64,000 bases of DNA from Diadophis punctatus similis (GCA_023053685.1 JALIGW010000022.1:2239001-2303000), one strand, 5' to 3'. Positions 45,801 through 56,818 are shown, counted from the stretch's first letter. Numbers and translations: made by a program. The notes: a model not told the origin generated them from the sequence alone.

Positions 45801-48800
45801 AACTTAGTCATTAAGTGAAGTGGTTGCTAAGTGAAAACGTGACTGTTTGTAATCAGACTTCAGCTTTTCTTATGCTTTACAGACCTGTGAAGGTTGTAAA
45901 TACAGGATTGGTGGCAGAGTTGCTATTTCATCACTGTCGTAACTGCAAACAGTCACTAAATGAAGACAACCTGTAGCTGAAGGAAAACATTCTGGCCTGG
46001 GGGGAGAAAAGGTTATTTGTGAAATAAAGTCTTGCCCCTTTTTACATGTAGACCTTGTGGTTTTTAAACCCCTCTGTGGCCATTCTGCTTAGCTTTGGGT
46101 TGGGATGTGTTCCTGGCAAGATTTTCCCTGCAAAGAAAATGGATGATCTCAATTGAGCATTGATCCCTTTGGCTTTGCCCTCTGATAGGTCATGGTGAAC
46201 AGGAACCCTTTCTGTACCTATGGGCACAGAATGCCCCCTCAAAGCGTGCAGGTCGTGAGTGCTGATGGAGACCTGGAGCTGCAATCTCTGACCGTGATGG
46301 GAGGATCAATGATGGGGAACACGGTAAGGGTTTGGTATGGACAAGTTGGCACTTTCGGATCCTTGATCTCTCTTTGGGAATTGATTCTGGGTTGGTTCAA
46401 TCCCAGATGCTCTTTCTCCCCTCCGATCACTCTTTGTGACCCCTTAAGAATGGCTGCCCCTCTGGGTCCTGGAGTGCCTCACATCTCCGCCTGCTAGCAA
46501 AGATAAACATCCAAGGGTGATACTGGGACCGGCAACTGCACATGGAGCGAATTTCTCCCTTGCAGAGGTCCATAAAACAGAATTTCTCAAACGAGGCAAC
46601 TTTACGTTGTGTGGTCTCAACTCCAAGAAGGGCTTAGAAGATGCCTGTGCATCTCTCCAGAACCCATCCAAGTTGAAAGTAACCGAGTTGAGCAAATGGT
46701 ACAAAGGCACCCATAAAGGCTTCACCTGACCTTGGGTGAATGTGCCACACAAACTCACACACGGTTGTCTTCCTATCCTTTAGGATATGATGCCTAACCC
46801 TGGATATGGGTCGCCACAAAATCTTCCCGTAAGTACTCAGAAGGGGAAAAAAGGGGGCAGCGCGCAAGGAAATTCAAGGCTGGGAAGAAATAACATGGAG
46901 TTAACAAAAGTCTCTCTGGATTTCTCTCCCACCAGATGATGCAGAGCCCGGCAGTCTACCACCCAGTAGGTACCAAAAGACTTTCTAACCCAGACTATTT
47001 CTCCTTATGTTAGCCTGCATTTGTGGGATGGGACAGAAACCAGGAGGTGGGGAGTTTGTGTGTGTGTGTGTGTGTGCAGATAGTCCTCGACTTACAACAG
47101 TTCGTTTAGTGATCAAAGTTCAATGGCACTGAAAAAGGGGATCTATGACCATTTTTCACACTTACGACCGTTGTAGCATCCCTACATTGTGGTCACATGG
47201 TCAAAATTCAGACCCTTGGCAATTGACTCATAGTTATGATGGTTGCAGGGTCCCGGGGTCATGTGATTGACTTTTGTGACCCTCTGACAAGCAAAGTCAA
47301 TGGGGAAGCCAGATTCACTTAACCATTGTGTTATACTAACTTCACAACTGCAATGATTCCCTTAACCACTGTGGCAAGAAAGGTTATAGGATGGGGCAAA
47401 ACTCACTTCACAAATGTCTTGCTTAGCAACACAAATTTTGGGCTCAGCTGTGGTCGTAAGTTGAGGACTACCTGTGTTCAGGTGGAATGGAAGGAGGCTT
47501 GTATTTCCTGCTGTTTGGCTTGGAACACTGTCATAAAATTGAGTTCAAGCCACTCAAAATACGAGTTTTCCAGCGTTTTTGTGTTATTTGGTCAGAAAGC
47601 AAGGCAAGTGTGCAACTAAGCTTAATCAGTTCCTTTATGTTTGTACATATACTCGCCTAATTTCAAAGTTATCGTACTACACTAAGCTGTGCCCAACGAG
47701 GCAATTCTGTAACAACTGGCAAACTGGCCGTGACGGTAATTGGAGGCTACAAAGAGAACTTAGAGGGCAAAGGGTTGCTCCAGGGTGCAGGACCAAGAGT
47801 GCCAGGACTGATACCATCTAGACTGGGGAGGGGTTTTACTTTTACCCCCGAGAGAGCTATTACTGTCCTACCTGGAACTGGTGCAAACAGACATCCTAGA
47901 ACTGGTCTGGTGGCGGATATGCCCTCCTTTGCCTTTTTATTGCCCTGTATTATTTCTGCTGTTTTTACTTATCTGTACCCCGGAAGCTGAGTGTATGGGG
48001 GTGGGGTTGTGACTGAGGATGAGTGGAAGTGTGTATGAATATATTGTGTAGACTAAGGGAGAATGGATACTAGAATGAGTGAGCCGGGGACTGGGGGTCG
48101 GACCCCCTCTGCTGAGTGTGGAAACAGAAGCGGGGGGGTACCTGACTCCATCTCCCGGCTCAGTATGAATGGTATGGATGGCCTGCAGGAAGGGAGGGGG
48201 ACCAGCAGGGGTGGGGTGGGGGTCTCTGGGGGGGACGAGAGCCGGAACATCTCGGTCATAATGGGAAGAGGCAGATATGGCGGGAGCAGAGGGGCGGGCC
48301 GCTCTCGGGGAATAAGACCTCGCTGTTTACAAGCGATCCCTTGTTCCGGCCCCTCCGATCTGGTTCCATCTTGCTCAACCCAGATACCTGGCAACCAGGG
48401 TTCTCAGGGCCCTGGGCTCAGGATGCTGCTGCTTAACGCCAGGTCAATTATCAACAAAGCCCCCCTGATACGTGATTTAATCACAGAGGAGGGGGCAGAC
48501 CTGGTTTGTGTAACTGAGACCTGGCTGGGCCAGGAGGGGGGAGTAGCTCTCTCCGAGATATGCCCAGACAGGTTCTCAGTGCAGCATCATTCCCGACCCC
48601 AGGGAAGGGGGGGAGGAGTGGCAATAATAACACGTGGAAACCTGCATCCTCGTAGGATCCCTGCCCCGGAGATTGTTGGGTGTGAGACTCTCCTTCTGAA
48701 GTTGGACTTAGGGGTACAGGTGGGCCTTCTCTTAACGTACCTGCCTCCCAGCTGCGTAAGTAAGGCCCTGCCTGAGCTGCTCGAGGCAGTAGCCGGCTTG

Positions 48801-51800
48801 GCAGTTGAGTTCCCTAGGCTTATGGTGCTGGGGGACTTCAACTTGCCTTCTGCTGGTGAAACCTCCGGGATAGCCCAGGAGTTCATGGATTCCATGACAA
48901 CCATGGACCTGACCCAAGTAATCCAGGGTCCGACTCATGAGGGTGGTCACACGCTCGACCTAGTGTTTCTCTCGGGGCAGTGGAGAGATGATCTGAAGAT
49001 AAGGGATATAGTCATCACCCCTCTGTCATGGTCAGATCATTTCCTACTGAGGTTGGATTCCGCAGTTCCATTCCTCCCCCACAGGGAGGCGGGACCGACT
49101 AGGTGGTTCCGCCCCAGGCGCCTAATGGAACCAGAAGGATTCCAGAGGGAACTTGGGGAAATACCTGAAACCCTGGTACGCAGTTCGGCTGATTCCCTGG
49201 TGGCTGGTTGGAACATCGCAGCATCAGGGGCTTTAGACCGAATTGCGCCTTTGCGACCTCTCCGCGGCAGTGGATCCCGGAAAGCCCCCTGGTTTACCGA
49301 GGAGCTCCGGGAGATGAAACGCCAGAAGAGACGTCTAGAGCGCCGCTGGAGGTCCAGCAAAACCGACTCCGACCGAACACTATTAAGAATTTACATCAGA
49401 TCTTATTTAGTGGCGATAAGGGCGGCAAAACGATCCTATTTTTCCGCTCTTATTGCGTCCGCAGATTCTCGCCCAGCCGCCTTGTTTAGGGTGACTCGCT
49501 CCCTCCTTGCTAAAGGGGGGAGCGAGGAACACTTACAAGGCAGAGCTGAGGAATTCGCTGAGTTTCTGACGGATAAAGTCACTCGGATTCGGTCAAACCT
49601 GGACTCTGGCTGGGCAGAGTCCATGGAGTTGACAGGGGCTAGTCTTAGTCCACCGTTGTGGGAGGAGTTTGGGCCTGTTTCTCCTGAAGATGTGGACAGA
49701 GCCATGGGGGCGATGGGGGCCTCCACCTGTTTATTGGACCCGTGCCCCTCCTGGCTGGTTTCGGCCAGCAGGGAGGTGACACGCGGCTGGATCCGGGCGG
49801 TGGTCATCGCTTCTTTGGAGGAGGGATCCGTACCGCAGTCATTAAAAGCTGCGGTGGTGAGACCCCTCCTGAAGAAGCCTTCCCTGGATCCAGCTGACTT
49901 GAAGAACTATCGTCCAGTCTCCAACTTGCCTTTTTTAGGGAAAGTTGTGGAGAAGGTGGTGGCCACTCAGCTTCTGCGGCTTCTGGATGAAACAGATCAT
50001 CTAGATTCCTATCAGTCGGGTTTCAGGCGCGGCTACAGTACAGAAACTGCCTTGGTCGCTCTGATGGATGATCTCTGGCGGGCCCGGGATGGGGGAAATT
50101 CCTCCATCCTGGTGCTACTTGACCTCTCAGCGGCTTTCGATACCATCGACCATGGTATCCTTCTGCATCGTCTCGGCGAGTTGGGAGTGGGAGGCACCGT
50201 TTTACGGTGGTTCTCCTCTTATCTCGCCGATAGGATGCAGTCGGTGTTGGCAGGAGGGCAGAGATCCACCCCTAGGCCCCTGTTATGTGGGGTGCCTCAG
50301 GGGTCGGTTCTCTTGCCCATCCTGTTTAACATTTACATGAAACCGCTGGGGGAGATCATCCGTAGACATGGGGTGTGTTTCCACCAGTACGCTGACGACA
50401 CCCAGCTGTACATCACCACCCCGTCTGATTTCAGTGTGGCAGCCGATGTAATGTGCCGATGCCTGGACGACGTTAGGATCTGGATGGGGAGGAACAGACT
50501 CAGACTCAACCCCGACAAGACTGAGTGGCTTTGGATATTGCCTCCTAAGGATTATGACAACTATCCCTCCTTGGTCCTCGAGGGAGCGAAACTGACTCCC
50601 TCGGATCAGGTCCGCAACTTGGGGGTCCTCCTAGACCCACAGCTAAAATTGGAACACCATCTCACTGCTGTGGCTAGGGGGGCCTTTGCACAGGTTCGCC
50701 TGGTGCACCAGTTGCGGCCATACTTGGAGAAGGAGGCTCTACTCACGGTCACTCATGCCCTTGTCACCTCCCGTTTGGACTACTGCAACGCGCTCTACAT
50801 GGGGCTACCCTTGAAGAGTATCCGGAGACTCCAGTTGGTGCAAAATGCGGCTGCGCGTGCTGTGGTGGGTGTGCCAAGGTACACCCACGTGACACCTATA
50901 CTCTGCCAGCTGCATTGGTTGCCCATTAGTCTCCGGGTCCAATTCAAGGTGTTGATCATCATCTTTAAAGCCCTTCATGGCTTAGGACCAGGTTATCTCC
51001 GGGACCGCATTCTGCCTCATACTTCCCTCCGACCGGTTAGGTCCCACAGAGTTGGCCTCCTCCAGCTCCCGTCGGCCAAGCAATGCCGGCTGGCGGGTCC
51101 TAGGGGGAGAGCCTTCTCTGTGGCCGGCCCCGCGCTCTGGAACCAACTTCCTCCAGAGACCCGAACCATCCCCACCCTGCTGGCCTTCCGAAAAGCCGTT
51201 AAGACATGGCTCTTCCTGCAGGCAGGGGGTAGAGCTTAACTCCATCTGCACTCTCCCCCGGGTATGTCTGGTGGTTGAATGGTTCTTTTATATTGTAATT
51301 TTTAATTTTTATATTTTGATTTTAATTGCATTTATTGGTTTTCTTGTATTTTTCCTGTGTTGTAAGCCGCCCTGAGTCCCTCGGGAGTGGGGCGGCATAT
51401 AAGAAACCATAAATAAATAAATAAATAAATAAATTCAAATAACTATGCCCAACAAGGCTGTTCAGGTTGCTATGCCCAATGAGGCAATTCAAATATGCCC
51501 AAGAAGGCTAGTTAAATAACTATGCCCAACAAGGCTGTTCTGGTTGCTGTAAGTATTGTTGCCCAACAGGTTTGGCTTTGATGGCTGCCATCTTGGTTAG
51601 TTTGACCTCACCCTGCTGAGCAAACAAACCATTTGAACATGTCTTACTTTTGAGGCCAAAAATTACTGGTCTTGTTTGAAGGAAGATATACTTGAAACCA
51701 CGGAGGAACGCAGGAAAAATCCATCCAAGACAAGATCCTGCAAGCTGCCTTCTGCGCTATATGCTGGATCTCCTGCTTGGCAACCCAAGATCGACTGGAT

Positions 51801-54141
51801 TGCAGCTACCTTGATCCCCTGCTAGCAGGGCCAAGAGCCACATGGTCGGTTGTGGGGGGCATTGAGTGTATCCTGGATTTGTGTCTTATTTCAGCCGGTG
51901 CCCTACACAGGCAACATCTCTGGAGGTCTGGGAGCCAAGAGGACCATCGTAGTACGAGGCTCTATTCCGATGAACTTCAACAGGTCTCTGCTCTCTTTTT
52001 TCAGCGTGTATTTGGGGATTCGGGCAGAGGAATGGAACTGTTCTCACACTTTGTGCAATCAGGGCCACCGGCCTCACTCTGCCAGCTTGTCCCTGGCATC
52101 GACTTGCCCCCTGCCTGCAAATAAGACACCAGGATTCTGCTTTGGCACAGCAAAACACCAGCGTTAGGGCCCCTCGTAGACCTTTCCCAGTTCAGCTCCT
52201 TTCTCTGATTTTCCCATCTCTACACTTCTGCAGAGGAGAAGGAGACTAAGGGTAGTAAAAGCACAATTTCACACAAAGCCACAAGGAGCTATGTGGGTGG
52301 TAAAAGCACAATTTCACACATGGCCACGATGTCACACACATTGCCACATGGTGAAGCAAGGGCTTCTAGCTTATGGCTGGGTTCCCTACGTGGAGAATCT
52401 CAAACTTCACAAAGAGATGGACAAGATAAAAAGTTTGGGGGGGCCCTTTAAGAATGATTAGGACTTGAACTTCATTAAGCAGGGATCGGCTCTCGTTCAT
52501 CAGAAGAATGCTGTTCACTGCTAGACCGCTGCTGAATATGTGGGATTCCCCCCCCCCTATTTGTGTGCTTCATTTATAGCCCACCAAGAGTTGATTTGGT
52601 TGGGGCAGGAGCTAAATATAATGAACAAATACCTGAAATGCTAAATGAACTTACACATTCAGCAGCAGTCTACCAAGAAATAATATTTGCAAAGGAGAAC
52701 AAGAGCTGTGTTTTTCCTTTACCCATAGAAGCATCGAACAGGCTGTTATTGGATAAGGGGAAGGGGGGGGGAGGAGAGAATCAGATTTCCCTTTATTTCA
52801 TTCAATAGTCTTTATGCTCGCTTTTTTCTCTCTTTCCAAGGTTCCACATCGATCTTAATGCTGGCCAGGATATCGCTCTGCACATCAATCCACGCATGCA
52901 AGAACAAACCGTAGTGCGCAACAGTTTTCTGAATGGCAGCTGGGGTCCTGAGGAACGGGAGCTGCCCTTTAACCCTTTCCAACCTGGACAGTACTTTGAG
53001 GTGAGTTGGCTTTGATTCCAGCACAGAGGGGGTCTTGTCAAGCAAAGAGGTCAAAAGAGTCAACATGGCAGCTACAACTAGGCAACTGATACCTGGTTCC
53101 TATTTTATCTGGCTCATGGAGATATCTCTGGATTCCAGCAAAGAGCTGCAGTGGCGAGAAGGCAGGCAGGCAGGCAGTGGGGAGTGTAGAGAAGATCCAG
53201 TGGGGTGCCTCCAGAGGCGTGAGACTCCATCTCCCATAATTCCCAGCAAACACAGCCATGAGGAATTGAAAGCTGAACCTCTGGAAGGATGTTGGGATGA
53301 ATCACCCAATATAGTGTTGTTTTGGTCACCACACTATAAAAAAGATGTTGAGACTGTAGCAAAGGTGCAGAGAAGAGCAACCAGGATGATTAGGGGACTG
53401 GAGGCTAAAACATAAGATGAACGGTTGCAGAAACTGGGCATGGCTAGTCTAGTGAAGAGAAGGACCAGGGATGACATGAGATACAGATTAACAGAGTTTG
53501 GAAGGGACCTTGTAGGAGGGGTGAAATGCTACCAGTTCGGATAAATGTTCTGACAGTGAGAGCAATCAACCCATGGAACAGAAATTGCCTTCAGAAGTTG
53601 TGAGAGCTTCATCACTGGAAGCTTTCAAGAAAAGATCAGACTGCCATCTGTCAGAAATTGTGTAGGGTCTCCTGTTTGGGAGGGGGTTGGACTAGATGAC
53701 CTACAAGGTCCCTTCCAACTCTGTTAATCTGTAATCGTGGATAACAGTGGAACTGCCTCTCCAGGAGGCCATGCAGAATCCTGTTTTTACTTCTCTCCTG
53801 GAAAATTGTCCTCGCGTTGCTCTTGGTGCATTAGGGGGGAGGAGAAAAAAGGGTGGCAGTCGCACCCCCCCCATTAATAAAGCTCCACTCCTTATAGTAT
53901 TGTGGGTGTCTTCTGATTTTGATGCAGACTCCAGGACTGAAGTTGATCCAGATGTGCTGTTTCCACCACACTAATATCTTTCTTCTCTTGCCAGCTCTCA
54001 ATCCGCTGCGGAAACCATCGATTCAAGGTTTACATCAACGGCCAGCCTTTCTTCAACTATGCCCATCGTTACCGCAATTTCCTGCAGATCAACACCCTGC
54101 AGATCGATGGAGACGTGGTCCTTTCTTATATCCAATGCTAA
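42813..54141 (+). CDS. LGALS4: Galectin-4, tandem-repeat galectin with two CRDs, 9 coding exons, 313 aa
   Basis: Beta-galactoside-binding lectin, mainly of digestive epithelium, exported without a signal peptide. Exons: 42813-42857, 44271-44359, 44926-45127, 46189-46323, 46784-46828, 46936-46965, 51895-51983, 52841-53000, 53995-54141; phases agree. Order: Pro/Tyr-rich N-terminus ([15 protein letters not shown]), N-terminal CRD about 20-155 with HFNPRFDG and WGNEEH, a short Pro/Met/Tyr linker made by two small exons (45 and 30 nt), and C-terminal CRD with [13 protein letters not shown] and WGPEER, ending SYIQC. The C-CRD keeps the full His-Asn-Arg / Asn / Trp-Glu-Arg sugar set; the N-CRD has His where the last Arg is expected. 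Human is 323 aa. Intron 6 carries a full-looking LINE ORF. The following tandem copy of exons 8-9 could serve as alternative 3' exons. Confidence 0.93.
42895..43435 (+). mobile_element. Possible L1-type LINE 3' remnant
   Basis: The broken translation ([30 protein letters not shown]) and the T-rich end with CTTGGAAAAATAAAGGG resemble L1 ORF2 C-terminus and 3' UTR. It lies in LGALS4 intron 1. Weak evidence. Confidence 0.35.
44668..44778. repeat. Palindromic MITE
   Basis: AAAGGTCCCCAAACTTGGC to GCCAAATTTGAAGACCCCTG with the CTTCAACTCCCAGAATT core. No clear target duplication. Confidence 0.6.
45178..45750 (-). mobile_element. hAT transposon remnant with BED-zinc-finger transposase fragment and 8-bp target duplication
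   Basis: 573 bp with inverted ends CAGTGCTTCTCAA...GAGAAGCACTG, flanked by GTTTAAGG at 45170-45177 and 45751-45758. On the minus strand a 69-codon frame (45564-45355) includes [14 protein letters not shown] and [13 protein letters not shown], like the N-terminal BED zinc finger of ZBED5/Charlie-type hAT transposases. The catalytic part is deleted. Confidence 0.85.
45765..45973. mobile_element. Short TIR MITE related to the 'TAGTCCTCGACTTAC' family
   Basis: Starts CAGGTAGTCCCCATTCAGTG and ends AAATGAAGACAACCTG, with an internal deletion relative to longer copies. It lies in LGALS4 intron 3. Confidence 0.55.
47077..47474. mobile_element. TIR MITE, 'TAGTCCTCGACTTAC' family
   Basis: Starts CAGATAGTCCTCGACTTAC after a (TG)n run and ends GTAAGTTGAGGACTACCTG. 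One of the best-preserved copies. Confidence 0.8.
47713..51434 (+). mobile_element. L2/CR1-group non-LTR retrotransposon, nearly full length, in LGALS4 intron 6
   Basis: A 5' leader of about 350 bp, one long ORF, a short 3' UTR ending GGGGCGGCATATAAG and an (AAAT)n tail at about 51403-51434. No second ORF (ORF1) is visible in the leader. The element is in the same orientation as the host gene. The 5' boundary is approximate. Confidence 0.85.
48063..51239 (+). CDS. LINE ORF2 protein: AP-like endonuclease plus reverse transcriptase, 1058 aa, open
   Basis: Drives target-primed reverse transcription of its own RNA. Domains: low-complexity N-terminus (1-120); apurinic-type endonuclease about 120-340 with [20 protein letters not shown] and SWSDHFLL; reverse transcriptase about 570-860 with [51 protein letters not shown] and the catalytic YADDTQ; then LNPDKTEWL and the C-terminal [13 protein letters not shown]...[15 protein letters not shown] region typical of the L2/CR1 group. 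No stop or frameshift. [10 protein letters not shown] has Leu where many relatives have Ser or Gly. The upstream ATG at 48063 gives the longest frame; a start at 48423 (MLLLNAR) would still keep the endonuclease. Confidence 0.9.
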   Translation: MDTRMSEPGTGGRTPSAECGNRSGGVPDSISRLSMNGMDGLQEGRGTSRGGVGVSGGDESRNISVIMGRGRYGGSRGAGRSRGIRPRCLQAIPCSGPSDLVPSCSTQIPGNQGSQGPGLRMLLLNARSIINKAPLIRDLITEEGADLVCVTETWLGQEGGVALSEICPDRFSVQHHSRPQGRGGGVAIITRGNLHPRRIPAPEIVGCETLLLKLDLGVQVGLLLTYLPPSCVSKALPELLEAVAGLAVEFPRLMVLGDFNLPSAGETSGIAQEFMDSMTTMDLTQVIQGPTHEGGHTLDLVFLSGQWRDDLKIRDIVITPLSWSDHFLLRLDSAVPFLPHREAGPTRWFRPRRLMEPEGFQRELGEIPETLVRSSADSLVAGWNIAASGALDRIAPLRPLRGSGSRKAPWFTEELREMKRQKRRLERRWRSSKTDSDRTLLRIYIRSYLVAIRAAKRSYFSALIASADSRPAALFRVTRSLLAKGGSEEHLQGRAEEFAEFLTDKVTRIRSNLDSGWAESMELTGASLSPPLWEEFGPVSPEDVDRAMGAMGASTCLLDPCPSWLVSASREVTRGWIRAVVIASLEEGSVPQSLKAAVVRPLLKKPSLDPADLKNYRPVSNLPFLGKVVEKVVATQLLRLLDETDHLDSYQSGFRRGYSTETALVALMDDLWRARDGGNSSILVLLDLSAAFDTIDHGILLHRLGELGVGGTVLRWFSSYLADRMQSVLAGGQRSTPRPLLCGVPQGSVLLPILFNIYMKPLGEIIRRHGVCFHQYADDTQLYITTPSDFSVAADVMCRCLDDVRIWMGRNRLRLNPDKTEWLWILPPKDYDNYPSLVLEGAKLTPSDQVRNLGVLLDPQLKLEHHLTAVARGAFAQVRLVHQLRPYLEKEALLTVTHALVTSRLDYCNALYMGLPLKSIRRLQLVQNAAARAVVGVPRYTHVTPILCQLHWLPISLRVQFKVLIIIFKALHGLGPGYLRDRILPHTSLRPVRSHRVGLLQLPSAKQCRLAGPRGRAFSVAGPALWNQLPPETRTIPTLLAFRKAVKTWLFLQAGGRA
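51443..51575. repeat. Imperfect minisatellite of 'TATGCCCAACAAGGC' units
   Basis: Four or five units of about 22-30 bp (TATGCCCAAYRAGGC plus variable tail). A related unit (TGTGCCCAACGAGGCAATTC) lies just 5' of the LINE at about 47690, so the LINE inserted into this repeat. Confidence 0.65.
53317..53733 (+). mobile_element. CR1-type LINE fragment, rearranged
   Basis: Encodes [18 protein letters not shown] and ends with GGTTGGACTAGATGACCTAC. An internal disruption at about 53480-53550 inserts a second CR1 3' scrap. It lies in LGALS4 intron 8. Confidence 0.8.
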
Positions 54142-54258
54142 GCATGGGGGGAGGGGGGAAAGACGGCAGTGCTGGCAGAGACCCTCCATTTTTCTCTCTT
54201 GAGGTTTGCCCCGGGACTCCGAGTCCTGCTGGATTGGTGTAGTCCACATAAAGATTTT

Positions 54259-54264
54259 AATAAA
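54259..54264 (+). terminator. LGALS4: LGALS4 poly(A) signal
   Basis: AATAAA 118 bp after the stop codon, followed by a T-rich element (GGCTTTTTTTGG). Confidence 0.75.
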
Positions 54265-54508
54265 GATTAAATGCTTAAATTAATTTGGCTTTTTTTGGAA
54301 CAGCAGTTGATCTATAAGTGACAAAATAAAGAGCCAAGACGGGCACTGTTATACAGCTTGTAGCTGATGTCAGCGGTTTGTGATTGGTCAAATCCATTTA
54401 CCACAGTTTTGGCGGGCTTTCTCTGTCTCCAGGCAGATTTTCCTCACTCCCTCAGAGGGCGCTTGGTGACCAGAAACATCCAGCAGCCTTTTGTGGTGCC
54501 TCAGTGTG

Positions 54509-55205
54509 GCAGTGACCATTTACACTCACACTCACCAACAGAGCGACCAAAGCAGTCTCTGTACTGTAGCCGCGCCTGAAACCCGACTGAAAGGGATCTA
54601 GATAATCAGTGTCCTCCAATAACCGCAGGAGTTGGAGCGACACCACTTTCTCAACAACTTTACCCACGAAGGCTAAGTTGGAGACTGGACGGAAGTTCTT
54701 TAAATCCGATGGGTCCAGGGAAGGCTTCTTGAGGAGGGGCCTCACCACCGCAGCTTTTAAGGGTTGCGGGATGGACCCCTCTCTCAAAGATGCGATCACA
54801 ACATCCTGGAGCCAACCACATGTCACCTCCCTGCTGGCCGAAACCAGCCAGGAGGGATACGGGTCCAAAAACAAGTGGAGATGCTCATCGCTCCTATGGC
54901 CTTGTCCACATCCTCAGGAGTGATAGGCTCAAACTCCTCCCATATAACAGGACTAAGACTTGCCCCTGTCATCTCGGCCTGCCCGGTCCAAATGGAGTCC
55001 AGGTCTGTCCGAATCTGAGTGACTTTGTCCGCCAGAAACTGAGAAAATTCCTCAGCTCTGCCCTGCAAGGGCTCTTCGCCCCCCTCCTTTGCAAGAAGGG
55101 AGCGCGTCACCCTGAACAGGGCGGCTGGGCGGGAGTCGGCGGACGCAATAAGGGCGGCAAAATGCGAGCATTTTGCCGCCCGTATCGCCACTAAGTAAGA
55201 CTTAA
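54509..55205 (-). mobile_element. L2/CR1-type LINE internal fragment, minus strand, at the duplication junction
   Basis: Minus-strand frames encode [37 protein letters not shown] and [16 protein letters not shown], the middle of the ORF at 48-51 kb, with frameshifts and both ends missing. It lies between the two galectin duplication units. Confidence 0.85.
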
Positions 55206-55354
55206 TGCAAGTTCTTAAAAGTTCAGCAACAGTCTACCAATAAATAATATTTGCAGAGGAACAAGAGCTGTTTTTTTCCTTTAGCCTTCACCCAAGGAAG
55301 CATCTGGCAGGCAGGGAGGATTGAGACTTCCTTTTATTTATTCCAAAAGACTAG

Positions 55355-55497
55355 TCAAACAGTAACAGAGTTGGAAGGGACCTTGGAGGTCATCTAGTCC
55401 AACCCCCTGCTCAGGCAGAAGACCTATACTAGGGATTCAAACTGCCGAACTGCCGACCTTTCTGATCGACAAGCTCAGTGTCTTAGCCACTGAGCCT
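55355..55497 (-). mobile_element. CR1 3' end fragment, minus strand
   Basis: CAGAGTTGGAAGGGACCTTG and GGTCATCTAGTCCAACCCCC are the complement of the CR1 3' end. It stops about 35 bp before the duplicated galectin exon. Confidence 0.75.
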
Positions 55498-55532
55498 AGT
55501 CTTTGGTGCCTACTTTTTTATCTTTTTCCAAG

Positions 55533-56703
55533 GTTTGAAATCAGTCTTATGGCTGGCCAAGAACTTGCTCTAAACATTAATCCACGCATGCAGCCATGGA
55601 GATGTGTGGTGCGCAACAGTTTACTGAATAACCAGTGGGGAACCGAGGAACACAACCTGCCCTTTAACCCTTTCCAACCTGGGAAGTACTTTGAGGTCAG
55701 TTTTCTTTGATTTCAGCAGGGAGGGGTGTCTGCAGGGAGGAGGTCAAAAAAGTCAACAGGGCAGCCACAGCTGTTCAATTGATGTATCACTTCTCTTTTA
55801 CTAACTTGCGTGGACATCCCTGGATTCCAGCAAAGAGCTTGGGTAGCTGGCTGATGAGAAGGCAGGCAGGCAGTGGGGAGTGGAGAGAAGATCGAGCTGG
55901 TGTCTTCCAGAGGTGTAAGACTCCATCTCCCATAATTCCCAGCTAGGACAGCTTTGAGGAATTAAAATCTGAACCTCTGGATTTTATTTAAATAGCATAT
56001 TGCATTTACAGAGGTCATGCAATCACTGATATACAAACATAAGTTTAAATAAAACATTAGCGCGCACACACACGTGTGTGTGTGTGTAAATTTTTAGGTA
56101 TACACATGCACACACATGTCATGTGGACAATATAATATATGAGATAAAATATTAAATTAAGATAAAACCATAATAAAATCACCATAATATGGTGCCATAG
56201 AGTTGCAAGATGTGAAGTATAAATGAGTCTCTGGAAGACTGGTGGAACAAATACCCCCTCTAGTGGACAAGAGTCAAACTGACTCACCAGAAGGCCATTC
56301 AGAATTACGTTCTTAGCTTCCTCCTGGAAATTTGTCCTTGCATTTCCCTTGAGGGTTTTTCGGTGGGGGGTGTGTGTGTGTGTGAGAGAGAGAAAATATT
56401 GTGGCACTTGCATTCCCCCAATGAAGCCTCACTCCTTATGAATGGGCCGTGCTTTTTTGATTTTGATATTTTGGGTTGTGGCTCCTCCTCCCTGGAGGAC
56501 CAGAGGTGATCCAGATGTGCTGATTTGCCACACTAACATCCTTCCTCTCTTCCCAGCTCTCAATCCATTGTGACAACCACAAGTTCAAGGTTTATACCAA
56601 CGACCATCACTTGTTTGACTTCACCTATCGCTATGTCCCTATCAAAAACATAGAAACTATCAAGATCACAGGAAATGTGACCCTTTCCTACATCAAGTAC
56701 TAA
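55533..56703 (+). CDS. Duplicated galectin-4 C-terminal CRD exons (8' and 9'); orphan or alternative 3' exons
   Basis: Two exons, 55533-55695 and 56557-56703, parallel LGALS4 exons 8 and 9 in phase, splice sites (CCAAG| acceptor, GAG| donor) and stop position; flanking intron sequence is also similar, so this is a genomic tandem duplication, not a retrocopy. Frames are open. Exon 8' is one codon longer. No N-terminal exons or start lie nearby, so it is either spliced from LGALS4 exon 7 in place of 8-9 (phases allow it) or a dead remnant. Sugar-contact changes: NINPR replaces HINPR, and WGTEEH replaces WGPEER, while NPR, VVRN, Trp and Glu are kept. It ends SYIKY. Lactose binding is likely weakened or altered. 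Confidence 0.8.
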
Positions 56704-56815
56704 GCAACGGAGGGGAGGAGGGAGAGACACCAATACCAACATATAGACCCTTCTTCTCTCTTCCTCAGTCTGCCAGTACATTTAGAATCCTGCTGAATTT
56801 GAGGGGTCTACAAGC

Positions 56816-56818
<3 letters not shown>

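Noticed and set aside
55533..56703. Processed retrocopy explanation for the second galectin exons
   Set aside because: Intron and 3' flank sequence are duplicated together with the exons, so it is a genomic tandem duplication.
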